64,000 nucleotides of DNA, from NCBI GenBank assembly GCA_963618065.1, contig CAVERH010000006.1, positions 1-64,000 of the forward strand, written 5' to 3'. Each line of letters opens with the position of its first letter. Position 1 is the stretch's first letter. Source of the stretch: Suilimivivens sp963618065. Lineage in GTDB: Bacteria; Bacillota; Clostridia; Lachnospirales; Lachnospiraceae. The translations under genes were made by a program, and so were the position numbers. This document shows positions 1-7,021 of this stretch, piece by piece. The notes below the pieces were generated by a model. The model was not told the origin of the DNA and did no database searches. It saw only the letters and a list, made by a program, of their open reading frames with translations.

Positions 1-240
1 AATGGGAGGACCACAAGAATATGGCTGGATTGCATTTTTAAATTAAGATTAAAGAAATGTGTTGATTGGAAACAAATAGATAAGAAGGAATATCTTTCAG
101 CTATGGAGAAGAGTCCTATTGATTCAAAACCAATTAAAAAATTAATTATAAATGCACTCACTGAAAAAATTACAGACAGAGAAGTTTTTATGAAGGGCAT
201 CGATTATTCTTATTATTATGAAACTGATGATGAAGAATAA
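1..240 (+). CDS. Fic family protein, 3' end only (cut by window edge)
   Basis: The open frame from base 1 begins N-G-R-T-T-R-I-W-L and ends in TAA at 238-240. NGRTxRxW is the C-terminal half of the Fic catalytic signature HPFxxGNGRTxR, so the catalytic His lies just outside the window. Fic enzymes transfer AMP (or related groups) to hydroxyl side chains of target proteins. The C-terminus holds ALTEKITDREVFMKG followed by S-Y-Y-Y-E-T; class III Fic proteins carry an autoinhibitory SxxxE(G/N) helix at exactly this place, so Ser and Glu are kept while the last position is Thr. The visible 79 residues are uninterrupted. Whether the gene is complete upstream cannot be seen. It sits beside toxin-antitoxin remnants, consistent with a toxin-like role. 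Confidence 0.8.
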   Translation, partial: NGRTTRIWLDCIFKLRLKKCVDWKQIDKKEYLSAMEKSPIDSKPIKKLIINALTEKITDREVFMKGIDYSYYYETDDEE

Positions 241-295
241 TGCATTTAAAGATCAGGTAAATGGATTGATACAGGACAACATAAATCGGAATTAG
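241..295 (+). pseudogene. Remnant of a second hepT-like gene (3' end)
   Basis: Directly after the Fic stop codon, 241-271 is identical to 1130-1160, the 3' end of the intact HEPN gene, and the similarity continues weakly to about 290. In frame it reads AFKDQVNGLIQDNINRN then TAG, against AFKDQVNGLI then stop in the intact gene. No start codon or body of the gene is present. It is best explained as the leftover of another HEPN/MNT module removed by recombination or replacement, or as a duplication of the tail. Confidence 0.7.
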
Positions 296-330
296 TATGG
301 ATGTTGTTATTAAGTGAAAGGTGAAGCAAG

Positions 331-477
331 ATGAGTGAATATAGAATAACTAAGAATGATACCTTTGATTTTCAAGCACCGGAATTTTATCTAAAACATG
401 GCTATAAACAGGTATTTGAATTATCAGAGTATCCTAAAACAGAAAAAAGACATTATTACAAAAAAGAGTTACAATAA
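331..477 (+). pseudogene. C-terminal fragment of a GNAT-type acetyltransferase
   Basis: A 48-residue frame starts at an ATG with a usable upstream GTGAAGCAAG and reads TFDFQAPEFYLKHGYKQVF, then EYPKTEKRHYYKKEL. This is the last strand-turn region of GNAT N-acetyltransferases (F-Q-A-x-x-F-Y-x-K-x-G-Y followed by YPxGxxRxxxKKxL). The acetyl-CoA binding motif (Q/RxxGxG/A) and everything before it are missing, so no activity is expected. It may be translated as a short peptide, but most likely it is gene debris. Confidence 0.65.
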
Positions 478-505
478 TATGGTAAATTCCCGACAGATGG
501 AGTAA

Positions 506-781
506 ATGAATATGAAAGCAGATGAAGTAATCAATCAAATTGCAGAGCTTTGCAGAAAATATAAGGCAAAAGAAGTGATCCTATATGGTTCAAGAGCAAA
601 AGGAACAGCAAGGGAGCGCAGCGACATTGATATTGCGGTATCCGGAGCAGAAAATTTTGATATACTTGTTGAAAAGGTAGAGGAACTGCCAACCCTGTAT
701 TCAGTAGATCTTGTAAATATGGATACTTGTAAAAATCAGTTATTATTGGAGGATATCAGACAGTATGGACGAAAAATTTAA
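506..781 (+). CDS. mntA: MntA-like minimal nucleotidyltransferase (antitoxin)
   Basis: A 91-residue minimal nucleotidyltransferase. The signature G28-S29-x10-D40-x-D42 (GSRAKG...SDIDIA) is intact, and a third acidic residue sits at D68 in SVDLVN, giving the three metal-binding carboxylates of the Pol-beta fold. In characterised MntA/HepT modules this protein adds AMP units to a tyrosine of the HEPN toxin and thereby neutralises it. The start used is the ATG after GATGGAG; ATG at 512 in the same frame is an alternative. The stop overlaps the start of the HEPN gene by 17 bases, so the pair is translationally coupled. The module is flanked by gene fragments on both sides. Confidence 0.85.
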   Translation: MNMKADEVINQIAELCRKYKAKEVILYGSRAKGTARERSDIDIAVSGAENFDILVEKVEELPTLYSVDLVNMDTCKNQLLLEDIRQYGRKI

Positions 782-1163
782 CAGACGCTTTTTATCTTTT
801 TGCAAATCGTTGGATGCGTTGGCAGAGGCCAGACAGAGAGATCTGACTGATTCGTTTGTATTGAGTGGAACCAGTGCAAAGTTCAGTATCACTTTTGATT
901 TATCATGGAAAGTAATGAAAGATATTCTGGTACAATATTATGCTATTACTAATTTTGTTGCAGGATCACCGAGGGAAGTACTTAAGGAGTCATTTCAGGC
1001 AAACTTAATTTCTGATGATCAGTGGATGGAAATGCTGAAAGTCAGGAATGAGCTGGCACATGATTATGATAGTGAAATTGTAAAAGAACATTGCAATGAG
1101 ATTGTAGAGAACTACATTGATTTATTTTATGCATTTAAAGATCAGGTAAATGGATTGATATAG
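765..1163 (+). CDS. hepT: HepT-like HEPN toxin (HI0074 family)
   Basis: A 132-residue all-helical protein of the nucleotidyltransferase-substrate-binding / HI0074 group of HEPN proteins. The ribonuclease motif RX4HXY is present as R94-N-E-L-A-H99-D-Y101; in HepT the Arg and His are catalytic and the Tyr is the residue AMPylated by MntA. The start ATG lies inside the end of the antitoxin gene. All motif residues are kept, so both partners look functional. Expected role: RNA cleavage when released from the antitoxin. The sequence does not show whether the module serves stabilisation of this locus or phage defence. Confidence 0.85.
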   Translation: MDEKFNRRFLSFCKSLDALAEARQRDLTDSFVLSGTSAKFSITFDLSWKVMKDILVQYYAITNFVAGSPREVLKESFQANLISDDQWMEMLKVRNELAHDYDSEIVKEHCNEIVENYIDLFYAFKDQVNGLI

Positions 1164-1186
1164 GGAACATAAATCGGGGATTTGCA

Positions 1187-1387
1187 GGAGAATATGATGA
1201 AAATATAGCTATTGGAGCTGTGACAGCAGGAGGAAAAATAACGGTCGTAAATGCAATCAAAGATAGGCTTCCAAGAACTGCATTGCTTCACTTTGATGAC
1301 TACTCATTTGAAGGAGAAGTCGAAGACTTTTCAAAATGGGTGTCAGAAGGAGCGGATGTTCATGTATGGAACTTATCGCCGTTAAAA
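1187..1387 (+). pseudogene. N-terminal fragment of a P-loop (uridine-kinase-like) kinase
   Basis: Reading in the frame of a GTG at 1220 and upstream of it gives AIGAVTAGGKITVVNAIKD, a P-loop with the usual GKT/S changed to GKI-T, then LLHFDDYSFEGEVEDFSKWV and GADVHVWNLSPL. That pattern (Walker A, then an HFDDY strand) resembles uncharacterised uridine-kinase-like nucleoside kinases. There is no good start codon, and similarity stops near 1387 where an unrelated antisense fragment begins. It is therefore treated as a truncated remnant. Identification rests on motif memory, not on a search. Confidence 0.5.
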
Positions 1388-1493
1388 ACTGAGCAACAGC
1401 TTTCTCTTCGGCATTGTCCCGAAGAACAACAAGAGGGATACCTCCGTAGAGCATATATTCAGATAGGCCAATATATTTGTCTCCCTGATATGA
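1386..1493 (-). pseudogene. Antisense fragment of a DUF4143-type AAA ATPase
   Basis: On the minus strand this stretch reads GDKYIGLSEYMLYGGIP then LVVLRDNAEEKAVAQFL. The pattern F/L-x-E-Y-L-x-Y-G-G-x-P followed by an acidic, Lys-rich helix is the region between the AAA core and DUF4143 in a common family of prokaryotic ATPases. The minus-strand frame extends further in both directions, but the sequence outside this block looks like the shadow of the plus-strand fragments. The insertion of opposite-strand DNA between two plus-strand fragments shows that 1187-1621 is a patchwork. Confidence 0.45.
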
Positions 1494-1621
1494 AAGCCAC
1501 GGCAAAGTATATGGATGAGAAAGTGGCACATTATGAAGCAATTCTCGCAAGGCTTGCACCCGATGACACCAATCCGAAAAAATGGACGAGGGAGAATCGC
1601 CCGAAACATGAAAATCTGTAA
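1487..1621 (+). other. Unidentified C-terminal coding fragment
   Basis: The plus-strand frame ends with DMKATAKYMDEKVAHYEAI, then LARLAPDDTNPKKWTRENR and a stop at 1621. It has the look of a real, charged, helical protein tail, but I do not recognise the family. It is joined in frame to the kinase-like fragment only across the antisense ATPase block, so a single functional 133-residue protein is unlikely. Confidence 0.3.
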
Positions 1622-1660
1622 AACTTTAAAGAGTAATGGATAGGAATTATACCGCAGTGC

Positions 1661-1689
1661 TTGTTTTGTATACACAACTTTGGTACAAT
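1661..1689 (+). promoter_or_regulatory. Sigma-A-type promoter of glgB
   Basis: TTGTTT at 1661-1666 and TACAAT at 1684-1689 are separated by exactly 17 bases, about 30 bases ahead of the glgB ATG. This marks the left edge of the intact backbone after the gene debris. Confidence 0.6.
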
Positions 1690-1720
1690 GAAAACAGGTC
1701 TTTCGGGAAGGGGTAAGCGC

Positions 1721-4213
1721 ATGAATAATAAATTATATAAATTAATGAACTGGCCGAGAATTGAAGGAATTGTGTATTCGGAGGAAGCAAAGCCGCAGGA
1801 GATTCTGGGGGTACACACCACAGGAAAGAATGTCCTGTTTCAGATGTTCTGGCCGGGAGCAGTGAAGGTAAATGTACATTTCACGGAAGAGAAGCGCTCG
1901 GAGGCCGCAGAGGTGGCATCCTCTGCTAAAGTGGTACTTCCGATGGAAATGGCAGATGAGAATGGTTTCTTTGCATGTCTTTATCAGGGGAAGAAGCCGC
2001 AGCACTATGAATATGAAATTATCGATGCCGAAGGAAACAGCACAATGAAAAAGGATGCCTATGCATTTGCACCGGTATCCTTATCCGAAAAGGATGCCGT
2101 ACGGTTTACTTCGGGCATTCATTATACCATTTATGAACATCTGGGAGCACATCCCTGTACGAGAAACGGTGTTGCCGGAACGCAGTTTGCGGTCTGGGCG
2201 CCGAATGCGGTCCGCGTCAGCGTGGTTGGAGATTTTAACAACTGGGACGGACGGATTTATCCCATGATAAAGGATGACGCAACCGGTATTTTTGAGTTGT
2301 TTATTCCGGATGTTCAGGCCGGTGACTGTTATAAATATGAAATTAAGAAAAAGGGCGGCCTGACTGTTTTAAAAGCAGATCCTTATGCATTCCGCCAGCA
2401 GCTCCGTCCGGATACGGCTTCCATCGTGGAAGATTCTCATTACAGCTATCAGGACGCAGACTGGATGAAGAAGCGGAAGAAATATGTTGAAAAGAATGCG
2501 CCCATCAGTGTTTACGAATTATATCTGGGATCCTTCCGCCATGGCGAGGCTGGAAAAGAAAGCTTATCCTACCGTGAACTGGCTCCTCTCGTTGCAGAAT
2601 ATGCAAAGGAAATGGGTTATACCCATGTGGAATTGATGCCGGTGATGGAGCATCCCTTAGATGCATCCTGGGGCTATCAGGTAATCGGTTATTATGCACC
2701 GACCGCACGGTATGGAACGCCGGATGATTTCCGGTACTTTGTGGATATTCTTCATCAGGCTGGCATCGGCGTGATTCTGGACTGGGTTCCGGCACATTTC
2801 CCGAGAGATACCTATGGACTTGCCGAATTTGACGGCACCTGTCTCTATGAGCATGCAGATCCCCGTAAGGGAAGCCATCCGCACTGGGGAACACTGATTT
2901 ATAATTACGGACGCCCGGAAGTATCCAATTATCTGATTGCCAATGCGTTATACTGGGCAGAACAGTTCCATGCCGACGGAATCCGCATGGATGCGGTTGC
3001 TTCCATGTTATATCTGGATTATGGACGTAAGGATGGCGAATGGGTTGCCAATATTTATGGCGGCAATGAGAATCTGGAAGCGATTGAAATGATCAAGCAT
3101 CTGAATTCCATTATGAAAAAGCGGAATCCGGATGTGCTGATGATTGCCGAAGAATCGACCGCATGGCCGAAGGTAACCGGAGCTTTGGATGACGAAGGAC
3201 TTGGCTTTGACCTTAAGTGGAATATGGGCTTTATGAATGATTACCTGTCCTATATCAGCTTTGACCCGTACTTCCGTGCACATCATCACAATGAACTGAC
3301 ATTCAGCATGATTTACGCTTACAGTGAAAACTTTATGCTGCCATTTTCCCATGACGAGGTCGTACATGGCAAGTCTTCCATGATTGGCAGGATGCCGGGC
3401 ACGATCGAGGATAAATTTTCAAACCTGCGGCTGACCTATGGCTATGTAATGACTCATCCGGGCAAAAAGCTTCTGTTTATGGGACAGGATATTGCAGAGT
3501 TCCAGGAGTTTGACGAAACCAGACAGACGAAATGGGAGCTGTTAAAAGAGCCTGCACACAAAGGAATCCATCATCTGGTGCGTGACCTGAACAAGTTATA
3601 TCAGGAGCTTCCGGCACTTTATGAGAAGGATACGGAAGCGGACGGTTTCCAGTGGATCAACTGCATTTCTCCTGAGAAGTGCATGCTTTCCTATATGAGA
3701 AAGGCTTTAAAGCCGGAGCAGACACTGGTTGTCGTCGCTAATTTTGCCAATATTGAGCAGGAGTTCTGTATCGGAGTCCCGATGTCAGGTAAATATAAAG
3801 AAATTCTGAATACGGATGATAAGGCTTACGGTGGAAAGGGGCGCGTAAACAGCCGTGCCATTCCCGTAAACGAGGAAGAATATGATGGGCAGCCCTGCTC
3901 TTTCACCATGAAGGCAGCGCCGCTTTCCTTAAGCATCTTTAAATTTGTTTCCTATACTGCGAAAGAAAAGCAGCAGATTGAGAACCGCAAAGCAGAAACG
4001 AAAGCAATCCGTCTGGCACAGGAAGCCGAGCAGCGTGCCAAAGAGGCCGAAGCCGAAGCTGAAGAACTGACCTTGCGTGCCAAAGAATTAAAGAAGCAGG
4101 CGGAAGAAATCCTGCAGCAGGCACAGAAAGCCTTAGAGCGTGCGAAGGAAGAAGAGAAGATTGCTTCTATCGAATGGAAAAAGGCAGAAGAAGCTGCAAA
4201 GAAAGTGAATTAA
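1721..4213 (+). CDS. glgB: 1,4-alpha-glucan branching enzyme with C-terminal coiled-coil tail
   Basis: A GH13 branching enzyme of 830 residues that makes alpha-1,6 branches in glycogen. Order: an N-terminal beta domain (about 1-125), a CBM48 domain with GTQFAVWAPNAVRVSVVGDF (about 145-240), the catalytic barrel and a C-terminal beta domain. Catalytic residues by family pattern: nucleophile D424 (GIRMDAV), acid/base E477 (MIAEES), D545 (FSHDEVVHG). ATG 1721 is chosen because it follows GGAAGGGG; the longer frame starts inside the promoter. After about residue 745 comes an 85-residue Ala/Glu/Lys-rich heptad-like tail (AQEAEQRAKEAEAEAEE and similar) which ordinary GlgB lacks. No other glycogen gene lies nearby. 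Confidence 0.93.
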   Translation: MNNKLYKLMNWPRIEGIVYSEEAKPQEILGVHTTGKNVLFQMFWPGAVKVNVHFTEEKRSEAAEVASSAKVVLPMEMADENGFFACLYQGKKPQHYEYEIIDAEGNSTMKKDAYAFAPVSLSEKDAVRFTSGIHYTIYEHLGAHPCTRNGVAGTQFAVWAPNAVRVSVVGDFNNWDGRIYPMIKDDATGIFELFIPDVQAGDCYKYEIKKKGGLTVLKADPYAFRQQLRPDTASIVEDSHYSYQDADWMKKRKKYVEKNAPISVYELYLGSFRHGEAGKESLSYRELAPLVAEYAKEMGYTHVELMPVMEHPLDASWGYQVIGYYAPTARYGTPDDFRYFVDILHQAGIGVILDWVPAHFPRDTYGLAEFDGTCLYEHADPRKGSHPHWGTLIYNYGRPEVSNYLIANALYWAEQFHADGIRMDAVASMLYLDYGRKDGEWVANIYGGNENLEAIEMIKHLNSIMKKRNPDVLMIAEESTAWPKVTGALDDEGLGFDLKWNMGFMNDYLSYISFDPYFRAHHHNELTFSMIYAYSENFMLPFSHDEVVHGKSSMIGRMPGTIEDKFSNLRLTYGYVMTHPGKKLLFMGQDIAEFQEFDETRQTKWELLKEPAHKGIHHLVRDLNKLYQELPALYEKDTEADGFQWINCISPEKCMLSYMRKALKPEQTLVVVANFANIEQEFCIGVPMSGKYKEILNTDDKAYGGKGRVNSRAIPVNEEEYDGQPCSFTMKAAPLSLSIFKFVSYTAKEKQQIENRKAETKAIRLAQEAEQRAKEAEAEAEELTLRAKELKKQAEEILQQAQKALERAKEEEKIASIEWKKAEEAAKKVN

Positions 4214-4268
4214 TCATGAATCCTGTCTGGATTCAGAGCAAATAACGATCAGGTGAAAGGGAACAGAT

Positions 4269-5147
4269 ATGGATACCGAGCTTACAGAGATTGATCTTTC
4301 TCCCGGAGTAATAGAAAAATTTTTAGATGAATTACCGGATAAACTGTTCCGGCTGGGATTCCGGCTTGTAATTGCGGTGATTGTTCTGGTAATCGGTCTG
4401 CAGCTTATTAAGCTGATACGCAGAATTTTGCAGCGTTCTCTGCAGAAAGCGAATATTGATCAGGGCATCATCCATTTTGCAGACTCTTTATTAAGAGTGA
4501 TTTTGTTATTTGCGCTCTTTATTGTTGTCATTGCTACGTGCGGAGTCGGAATCAGCAGCTTTCTTGCAATACTGGGTTCGGTCAGCGTTGCCATTGGTTT
4601 TGCCTGGCAGGGGAGCCTTAGTAATCTGGCCGGCGGACTCCTGATTCTGATTTTAAAACCCTTTGGCATTGGCGACAGGATAGTGGATGAGAATGGTCAT
4701 GATGGAATTGTGGAGGAAGTGGATATTTTCTATACGAAAATGGGAACATCGGATGGCCGTGTTATCGTGCTGCCGAACGGAACACTTGCCAATGGTTCTA
4801 TAACAAATTATACAAGATGTCCTGAGCAGCGTATTGATATTCCGGTCGGAATCAGCTATGATTCCAATATCCAAAAGGCTCGGGAGGTCACTATGGAGCT
4901 TCTGGAGCATACGGACAAGATTCTTCAGGACAGACCAAAGCAGGTGGTCGTGGATTCCTTAGGCGACAGCAGTGTGAATCTGGTGATCCAGTGCTTTGTG
5001 AAAACAGAAGATTATTATGAAAGAAAGTTTTATCTGACGGAGCAAATTAAGCAGACACTTGATGAGGCCGGAATTTCGATTCCTTTTCCTCAGATGGATA
5101 TCCATCTTTCGGAAAATCTATCAGGAAAACTTTCGGAAAATCCATAA
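4269..5147 (+). CDS. mscS: Small-conductance mechanosensitive channel, MscS family
   Basis: A 292-residue membrane protein. Three hydrophobic segments are seen in the first 130 residues, the third being the Gly/Ala-rich pore helix (GSVSVAIGFAWQGSLSNLAGG) and followed by LILKPFGIGDRI, the hallmark of the MscS beta domain. The rest forms the cytoplasmic vestibule. Function by family: opening under membrane tension to release solutes during hypo-osmotic shock. The ATG follows AGGTGAAAGGGAAC. It lies 55 bases after glgB and 53 bases before the tRNA gene. Length and domain layout match the compact E. coli MscS type. Confidence 0.92.
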   Translation: MDTELTEIDLSPGVIEKFLDELPDKLFRLGFRLVIAVIVLVIGLQLIKLIRRILQRSLQKANIDQGIIHFADSLLRVILLFALFIVVIATCGVGISSFLAILGSVSVAIGFAWQGSLSNLAGGLLILILKPFGIGDRIVDENGHDGIVEEVDIFYTKMGTSDGRVIVLPNGTLANGSITNYTRCPEQRIDIPVGISYDSNIQKAREVTMELLEHTDKILQDRPKQVVVDSLGDSSVNLVIQCFVKTEDYYERKFYLTEQIKQTLDEAGISIPFPQMDIHLSENLSGKLSENP

Positions 5148-5200
5148 AAAAACTTGCAAATTATTCATTCCATGTATATAATAATTTTTGTTCGTGTATT

Positions 5201-5273
5201 GCTACCGTGGCTCAGCCGGTAGAGCAGCTGATTCGTAATCAGCAGGTCAGGGGTTCGAATCCCCTCGGTAGCT
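5201..5273 (+). tRNA. tRNA-Thr (anticodon CGT)
   Basis: A full cloverleaf is readable: acceptor GCTACCG pairs with CGGTAGC; D stem GCTC/GAGC; anticodon stem GCTGA/TCAGC with loop TTCGTAA giving anticodon CGT (reads ACG, Thr); T arm AGGGG-TTCGAAT-CCCCT; discriminator T at 5273. CCA is not encoded. A T-rich stretch with a hairpin follows. Confidence 0.95.
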
Positions 5274-5281
5274 TTTTCGTC

Positions 5282-5317
5282 AAACAGGCCGTCATAGAAT
5301 TGTGACAGCCTGTTTTT
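5282..5317. terminator. Bidirectional terminator between tRNA-Thr and the ABC importer
   Basis: AAACAGGC and GCCTGTTT arms, continued by GTCA/TGAC past one mismatch, with a T run on the right and an A run on the left. It can stop the tRNA transcript and the convergent permease transcript. Confidence 0.75.
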
Positions 5318-5320
5318 ACG

Positions 5321-6124
5321 TTATAAGGCATTCCTTTTCTTATTCCTGTGTTCAAGATACTGCAGGAGCTGATAGAGCAGCAAAGCGAGGAAACACAGAA
5401 TCAGAATGGAGGTAATCACCATATTCAACTGGAAGACCTGGGAACCGTAGATGATGAGATAACCAAGCCCCCTTCTTGCTGCAAGAAATTCCCCGATGAT
5501 TACACCGACTAAAGCAAGCCCCACATTGACCTTCATATTACTGATAATTCCGGGAACCGAAGAAGGAAGAATAACCTTCCGGTAAACGTCGAATTTCGTT
5601 CCGCCAAGGGTATAAATCAGCTTGGAACGTTCCTCATCCACCTGTTTGAAGCAGGTATAAAGGTTGATGACCGAACCAAAAAGTGCAACGGAAATTCCGG
5701 CAATAATAATGGTGTTCATTCCGGTTCCGAGCCAGACGATCAGGAGGGGAGCAAGTGCAGATTTGGGCAGACTGTTTAAGATAACGAGATAGGGTTCGGT
5801 TACCTCGGCAATCGGATGATAATACCAGAGAAACGTTGCGGAGAAGATTCCCAGAATACAGATCAGTGCAAAGCTTACCAGAGTTTCAAACAGGGTAATT
5901 CCGGTGTGGAGGAAAAAGCTGCCGTCTTTGAGCATTTTTAAGAAGTAGGCAGCCACCATGGAAGGACTGCTGAAAAAGAAGGAGTCAATCCAGTTGAGCC
6001 GGGAAGCCGTTTCCCACAGAATTAGAAAGGCGATCAGCAGGAAAATCCGTAAGAACGTAATGGTATTGTGGTGACGCCGGTGTTTTTTATAATATTGCTG
6101 CTGGGCATAGGATTCAGTGTTCAT
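5321..6124 (-). CDS. ABC transporter permease, taurine/nitrate/thiamine-precursor (SsuC/TauC) family
   Basis: A 267-residue inner-membrane permease with about six hydrophobic segments and the EAA-loop pattern GGTKFDVYRKVILPSSVPGI that docks to the ATPase. The start at 6124 is chosen because the minus strand shows AAGGAG eight bases before it and this ATG overlaps the end of the ATPase gene by 11 bases; the longer frame runs back into that gene. The family imports small organic solutes such as sulfonates, nitrate or pyrimidine precursors; substrate cannot be read from the permease. No binding-protein gene is adjacent. Confidence 0.85.
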   Translation of the reverse strand: MNTESYAQQQYYKKHRRHHNTITFLRIFLLIAFLILWETASRLNWIDSFFFSSPSMVAAYFLKMLKDGSFFLHTGITLFETLVSFALICILGIFSATFLWYYHPIAEVTEPYLVILNSLPKSALAPLLIVWLGTGMNTIIIAGISVALFGSVINLYTCFKQVDEERSKLIYTLGGTKFDVYRKVILPSSVPGIISNMKVNVGLALVGVIIGEFLAARRGLGYLIIYGSQVFQLNMVITSILILCFLALLLYQLLQYLEHRNKKRNAL

Positions 6125-6869
6125 CCGAGATCTCCTTCCATAAGATATTAAAATAATGATGAAATTCCGGAGCATTACGTGCAGCCAGAAGAGAATCATC
6201 CGGAAGCGTCAGGGAGATGAGAAGATCCCGTACTACTTTTCCCGGGCGTTTGCTTAAGACGATTACGCGGTCGGCGAGGGAAACCGCTTCGGATAAATCA
6301 TGCGTGATTAAAATGGCGGTAATTCCGGAATGGCGGATAATCCTTCCAATATCGGCAGATACCATGAGACGCGTCTGATAATCCAGGGCGCTAAACGGTT
6401 CATCCAGAAGAAGGAGCTCCGGCTCCATGACCATGGTACGGATGAGGGCGGCACGCTGGCGCATCCCGCCGGATAACTCATTCGGATGCTTATCTTTAAA
6501 GGGAAGAAGCCCATAATCGGTCAGGAGATGCATGGCCTTTTCTTTTTTTGCTGGAGTCAGGTTTTTCTGGATTTCGGGGCCTAGAAGAATGTTGCTCCAT
6601 ATGGTCCGCCAGGGAAGCAGATGATCCTGCTGGAGCATGTAGCCGATCCGTGGCGAATCGTGGGCGAAGGTAATGGTTCCGTCCTCCGGTTTGATCAGTC
6701 CGGCAATCATGGATAGAAGCGTCGACTTGCCACAGCCGCTTGGACCGACGATCGCGAGAAATTCCCCTTCCGTAACCGTAAAAGAAACATCGCTTAAGGC
6801 TTTGGTCTCTCCGTGAAGGGTATGATAGGAAAAGTCTATATGTTGAAGACGTAAAAGAGTCGGATTCAT
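6114..6869 (-). CDS. ABC transporter ATP-binding protein (SsuB/TauB family)
   Basis: A 251-residue nucleotide-binding subunit. Walker A GPSGCGKST, Q-loop in YMLQQDHLLPW, signature LSGGMRQR, Walker B LLLLDEPFSALD and switch His in LITHD are all intact. It powers the permease encoded just downstream with which it overlaps. Start MNPTLL at 6869 is preferred because TGAGG lies 8 bases upstream; ATGs 9 and 36 bases earlier in frame are possible. The gene is divergent from argH. Regulation is not apparent: no THI box, T-box or S-box-like leader is visible in the 150 bases upstream. Confidence 0.88.
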   Translation of the reverse strand: MNPTLLRLQHIDFSYHTLHGETKALSDVSFTVTEGEFLAIVGPSGCGKSTLLSMIAGLIKPEDGTITFAHDSPRIGYMLQQDHLLPWRTIWSNILLGPEIQKNLTPAKKEKAMHLLTDYGLLPFKDKHPNELSGGMRQRAALIRTMVMEPELLLLDEPFSALDYQTRLMVSADIGRIIRHSGITAILITHDLSEAVSLADRVIVLSKRPGKVVRDLLISLTLPDDSLLAARNAPEFHHYFNILWKEISDEH

Positions 6870-6923
6870 AGATTGCCTCATTTCTGCATATTCTGTAGGA
6901 TACACAAAATTCTAATATAACTT

Positions 6924-6941
6924 ATGAACAAAAATACGAAT
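6924..6941 (+). promoter_or_regulatory. Possible ArgR operator (ARG box) upstream of argH
   Basis: ATGAACAAAAATACGAAT resembles the Bacillus ARG box ATGAATAAAAATTCA at most positions and lies about 20 bases upstream of the argH -35 hexamer. AT-rich sequence makes chance similarity easy, so this is only a candidate. Confidence 0.3.
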
Positions 6942-6957
6942 ATGTGCGTAACTTTGG

Positions 6958-6986
6958 TTGAAATGCTCCTAAAAATATGATAGTAT
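6958..6986 (+). promoter_or_regulatory. Sigma-A-type promoter of argH
   Basis: TTGAAA (6958-6963), 17-base spacer, TAGTAT (6981-6986). The argH ATG is about 35 bases further on. Confidence 0.6.
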
Positions 6987-7021
6987 CAAATTCAGATTTA
7001 ATAATTGGAGGATGGATATTT

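Noticed and set aside
1257..1559. Minus-strand open frame of 100 residues
   Set aside because: Only about 36 residues in the middle look like an ATPase fragment; the rest is the antisense of plus-strand fragments. Kept only as a short remnant at 1386-1493.
5201..5273. tRNA as integration site of a mobile element
   Set aside because: No integrase gene or repeat of the tRNA 3' end was seen on either side in the window.
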